A stretch of 6,167 nucleotides of DNA from an uncultured Oscillospiraceae bacterium (lineage in GTDB: Bacteria > Bacillota > Clostridia > Oscillospirales > Acutalibacteraceae). The notes below the pieces were generated by a model that had not been told where the DNA came from, ran no database searches, and saw only the letters and a list, made by a program, of their open reading frames with translations. Below are positions 4,544-6,167 of this stretch, piece after piece (the stretch's first letter is position 1; each line of letters begins with the position of its first letter). The stretch lies in contig USBH01000102.1 in NCBI GenBank assembly GCA_900552925.1, forward strand, positions 1 through 6,167. Direction: 5' to 3'. A program made the translations under genes and the position numbers.

Positions 4544-5292
4544 TTCAAAATCAACTCCACCGGGCAGTGGTCGCTGCCCGTCACCTCGCTCAAAATGCGG
4601 CTGTCCTCGACCCGCTCCTTAAGCTCGTCGGTCACGAGGAAGTAGTCGATGCGCCAGCCGACGTTCTTCTCCCGCGCCCTGCCCATATACGACCACCACG
4701 AGTACGCGTCGGTGCGGTCCGGGTACAGCATGCGGAACGAATCGTTGAAGCCCGCCGCGAGCAGCTCGGAAAACTTGCCGCGCTCCTCATAGGAGAAGCC
4801 GGCGTTGCCGATGTTCGCCTTGGCGTTTTTGATGTCGATCATCTTATGCGCGACGTTCATGTCGCCGCAGACGATGACCGGCTTTTTCTCGTGCAGCTTC
4901 TCGAGGTACGCGCGGAACGCGTCCTCAAACGCCATGCGGAAATCGATGCGCACGAGCTCGCGCTGGGCGTTCGGCGTATAGACGGTGACAAGGTAAAAAT
5001 CCGGGTATTCCGCGCAGATCACGCGGCCTTCCGCATCGACCTCCGCAAGGCCGATCCCGTACGAAACCGAGAGCGGCTCCGTTTTCGTGAACACGGCCGT
5101 GCCCGAGTACCCCTTCTTTTCGGCGGAGAACCAGTATTCCGTATAGCCCGGAAAGTCGAAATCCGCCTGCTCCTTCTGCATTTTCGTCTCCTGCAGGCAG
5201 ATGACGTCCGGGTCCTCCGCCTGCAGGAAGTCGACAAACCCCTTCGCCATGCAGGCCCGAAGGCCGTTTACGTTCCAAGAAACCAGCTTCAA
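4540..5292 (-). CDS. xth: Exodeoxyribonuclease III (ExoIII/AP endonuclease family)
   Basis: This enzyme cleaves DNA 5' to abasic sites and degrades duplex DNA 3' to 5' in base-excision repair, using Mg2+ in the cytoplasm. The length, about 250 residues, is normal for the ExoA/XthA branch. All family blocks are visible: LVSWNVNGLRA with the first metal-site Asn, CLQETK with the metal-binding Glu, GYSGTAVFTK, VTVYTPNAQ, VCGDMNVAH with the catalytic Asp-x-Asn, WWSYMGRAREKNVGWRIDYFLV, and the terminal GSDHCPVELIL with the catalytic Asp-His. The frame extends to ATG 5310, but no ribosome binding site precedes that ATG. TTG 5292 gives the usual family N-terminus (M)KLVSWNVNG and is preceded by GGGAAGTGA (5309-5301 region), close to AGGAGGTGA, so TTG is preferred; the 5310 start cannot be excluded. 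The stop overlaps the next gene by 4 nt. Confidence 0.95.
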   Translation of the reverse strand: MKLVSWNVNGLRACMAKGFVDFLQAEDPDVICLQETKMQKEQADFDFPGYTEYWFSAEKKGYSGTAVFTKTEPLSVSYGIGLAEVDAEGRVICAEYPDFYLVTVYTPNAQRELVRIDFRMAFEDAFRAYLEKLHEKKPVIVCGDMNVAHKMIDIKNAKANIGNAGFSYEERGKFSELLAAGFNDSFRMLYPDRTDAYSWWSYMGRAREKNVGWRIDYFLVTDELKERVEDSRILSEVTGSDHCPVELILK

Positions 5293-5303
5293 AGCAAAAT
5301 CAC

Positions 5304-5332
5304 TTCCCATTTTTATAAATCTGTGTTATACT
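5304..5332 (+). promoter_or_regulatory. Candidate extended -10 promoter for the cyclophilin gene
   Basis: TATACT (5327-5332) is preceded by TG at 5324-5325, the extended -10 form, with a weak -35 TTCCCA (5304-5309) at 17 bp. The start would be near 5339, giving a leader of about 67 nt before ATG 5406. On the opposite strand TATAAC (5330-5325) overlaps the same bases and could be the -10 for the divergent exonuclease gene, though no good -35 accompanies it. Confidence 0.45.
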
Positions 5333-5405
5333 ATTGGATACTTCAAATCGCACGCTGTCCCGTCCGCACAGCGCGCGGGACAAATTTAGGAAGGAGTCCA
5401 CAGAC

Positions 5406-5933
5406 ATGCAGAATCCTGTTGTTACCATTGAGACCAACCGCGGCACGATCAAGGCTGAGCTGTACCCCGAGATCGCCCCGAACACGGTGAACAATTTCAT
5501 CTCCCTGATCAAGAAAGGCTTTTACGACGGCACGATCTTCCACCGCGTCATCCCCGGCTTCATGATCCAGGGCGGCGACCCGGAGGGCACCGGCATGGGC
5601 GGCCCGGGCTACGGCATCAAGGGCGAGTTCGCGATGAACGGTTTTGAGAACAACCTGCGCCACACGACCGGCGTGCTCTCGATGGCGAGAAGCCAGCGCC
5701 CGAACAGCGCCGGCAGCCAGTTCTTCATCATGGTCGACGACGCGCCGCATCTCGACGGCCAGTACGCCGCTTTCGGCAAGGTCATCGAGGGCATCGACGT
5801 CGCGCAGGCGATCGTCGCGAGCCCCCGCGACTGGTCGGACCGTCCCCGCGAGGATCAGGTCATGGAGAAGGTCACGGTCGAGACCTTCGGCGTCGAATAC
5901 GACGAGCCCGTCACCGGTCCCGCGCGCGGCTGA
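5406..5933 (+). CDS. ppiB: Cyclophilin-type peptidyl-prolyl cis-trans isomerase
   Basis: This enzyme catalyses cis-trans isomerisation of Xaa-Pro bonds during protein folding. The 175-residue product has no signal peptide, so it acts in the cytoplasm. Active-site residues of the family are in place: FHRVIPGFMIQGGDP (45-59) with catalytic Arg47, Phe52, Met53 and Gln55, then SMARS (92-96), GSQFFI (103-108) and LDGQYAAFGKVIEG (116-129). Trp121 of human cyclophilin A, which matters for cyclosporin binding, is His115 here, as is common for bacterial enzymes of low cyclosporin sensitivity. ATG 5406 has AAGGAG (5391-5396) 9 nt upstream and gives the normal family N-terminus; an in-frame ATG at 5334 would add 24 unrelated residues. 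It is divergent from the exonuclease gene, and a GC-rich hairpin follows the stop. Confidence 0.95.
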   Translation: MQNPVVTIETNRGTIKAELYPEIAPNTVNNFISLIKKGFYDGTIFHRVIPGFMIQGGDPEGTGMGGPGYGIKGEFAMNGFENNLRHTTGVLSMARSQRPNSAGSQFFIMVDDAPHLDGQYAAFGKVIEGIDVAQAIVASPRDWSDRPREDQVMEKVTVETFGVEYDEPVTGPARG

Positions 5934-5935
5934 GC

Positions 5936-5954
5936 GGGCGGGCACGGCCCGCCT
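5936..5954 (+). terminator. GC-rich hairpin after ppiB (possible terminator)
   Basis: GGCGGGC (5937-5943) pairs with GCCCGCC (5947-5953) around a 3-nt loop, extended by one G-T pair. It begins three bases after the stop codon. No T tract follows (TCGATTG), so it is a weak terminator candidate or an mRNA 3'-end stabiliser. Confidence 0.4.
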
Positions 5955-5958
5955 CGAT

Positions 5959-6010
5959 TGTCCGCGGGGTCGCTTGTGTGCACAAGCTCGTTTGAGTAGG
6001 ACGCAGGTGC
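5959..6010. repeat. 52-bp intergenic direct repeat, copy 1
   Basis: This element matches 6069-6120 at 49 of 52 positions; the repeat period is 110 bp. It contains an inverted repeat GCTTGTG-TG-CACAAGC (5972-5987). As RNA this can fold into a 6-bp stem with a GTGC loop, followed by TCGTTT. Open frames across it are not gene-like. It looks like a dispersed or locally duplicated intergenic element. Confidence 0.85.
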
Positions 6011-6040
6011 GCACCGCGCGTGCTTTGGCAGACTCCCGGG

Positions 6041-6068
6041 CCTGCATGCGGCAACATGCCGCTGCGGG
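6041..6068. other. Strong hairpin between the two repeat copies
   Basis: GCGGCA (6048-6053) and TGCCGC (6057-6062) pair around ACA. The stem continues outward as CCTGCA with TGCGGG, giving about 12 pairs with one bulged T (6047) and one G-T wobble. There is no T tract on either side, so it is probably not a simple terminator. Confidence 0.6.
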
Positions 6069-6120
6069 TGTCCGCGCGGTCGCTTGTGTGCACAAGCTCG
6101 TTTGAGCAGGGCGCAGGTGC
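6069..6120. repeat. 52-bp intergenic direct repeat, copy 2
   Basis: This is the second copy of the 5959-6010 element, with three substitutions and the same inverted repeat (6082-6097). It runs exactly into the adapter; base 6120 could belong to either. Further copies may lie beyond the contig end. Confidence 0.85.
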
Positions 6121-6167
6121 TGTCTCTTATACACATCTGACGCTGCCGACGAATTAGACGGTGTAGA
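6120..6167 (-). other. Nextera Read-1 adapter with index, reverse orientation (artefact)
   Basis: The order is the mosaic end CTGTCTCTTATACACATCT (6120-6138), the Read-1 arm (6139-6152), the index ATTAGACG (6153-6160; reverse complement of the index at 4-11), and GTGTAGA, the start of the P5 flow-cell sequence. This is not genomic. Minus-strand frames starting here give spurious MYKRQ and MCIRDS proteins. Confidence 0.98.

Noticed and set aside
4429..5490. 353-codon open frame on the plus strand
   Set aside because: It is antisense to exonuclease III, whose motifs are unambiguous on the other strand, and has no family features.
5959..6120. CRISPR array from the 52-bp repeats
   Set aside because: Only two copies are present, the unit is longer than usual, the 58-bp interval is itself a hairpin, and no cas gene is nearby.
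5343..6136. Long minus-strand frames at the right end beginning MYKRQ or MCIRDS
   Set aside because: They start in the adapter, run through the intergenic repeats and then antisense through ppiB. They match no family I know and have no ribosome binding site.

Overview
This 6.2 kb window is a GC-rich bacterial contig, most probably from an anaerobic gut Firmicute (Clostridia / Oscillospiraceae-like). The signs are AGGAGG-type ribosome binding sites, an ECF sigma factor paired with an RsgI-like anti-sigma factor, an AraC regulator with an N-terminal cupin, and a small XRE regulator of a type common in Clostridia. Both contig ends are synthetic: positions 1-44 and 6120-6167 are Illumina Nextera Read-1 adapter with the same 8-nt index (CGTCTAAT) in opposite orientation. 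The biological sequence is therefore about 45-6119, and it looks like one complete tagmented molecule.

Layout. (1) 46-345, plus strand: the 3' end of a gene whose product ends in a 29-residue Gly/Asn-rich tandem repeat. (2) 365-841 and 834-1613, plus strand: an overlapping ECF sigma / membrane anti-sigma pair, closed by a strong hairpin terminator at 1622-1660. (3) 1670-1795, minus strand: a 42-codon gene remnant with no start, which abuts the stop codon of the next gene. (4) 1796-2525: an AT-rich cassette with a minus-strand XRE regulator and a divergent plus-strand two-TM zinc-ribbon-like membrane protein. A good promoter and a candidate operator lie between them, and a hairpin terminator closes the cassette. 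(5) 2531-5292, minus strand, four genes read in the order exodeoxyribonuclease III, a pyrophosphatase-like fusion protein (4-nt ATGA overlap with the first), an AraC regulator, and an internally deleted YcaQ/AlkX-like winged-helix protein. (6) 5406-5933, plus strand: a cyclophilin-type peptidyl-prolyl isomerase, divergent from the exonuclease. (7) 5934-6119: non-coding sequence with two 52-bp direct repeats, each holding an inverted repeat, separated by a strong hairpin.

How the parts work together. The sigma/anti-sigma pair should be a transmembrane stress-sensing switch; its own promoter is not visible because the upstream gene ends 19 nt before it. The AT-rich cassette looks like a later arrival into a GC-rich locus, and it left the gene remnant beside it. 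The minus-strand run mixes DNA repair (exonuclease III, YcaQ-like remnant) with a pyrophosphatase-like enzyme and a regulator. I see no CRISPR array, transposase, tRNA or rRNA. The most notable points are the regulated AT-rich membrane-protein cassette, the pyrophosphatase-like fusion with altered active-site residues, the mini-YcaQ, the anti-sigma factor lacking the RsgI Asn-Pro cleavage motif, and the 29-residue repeat protein.
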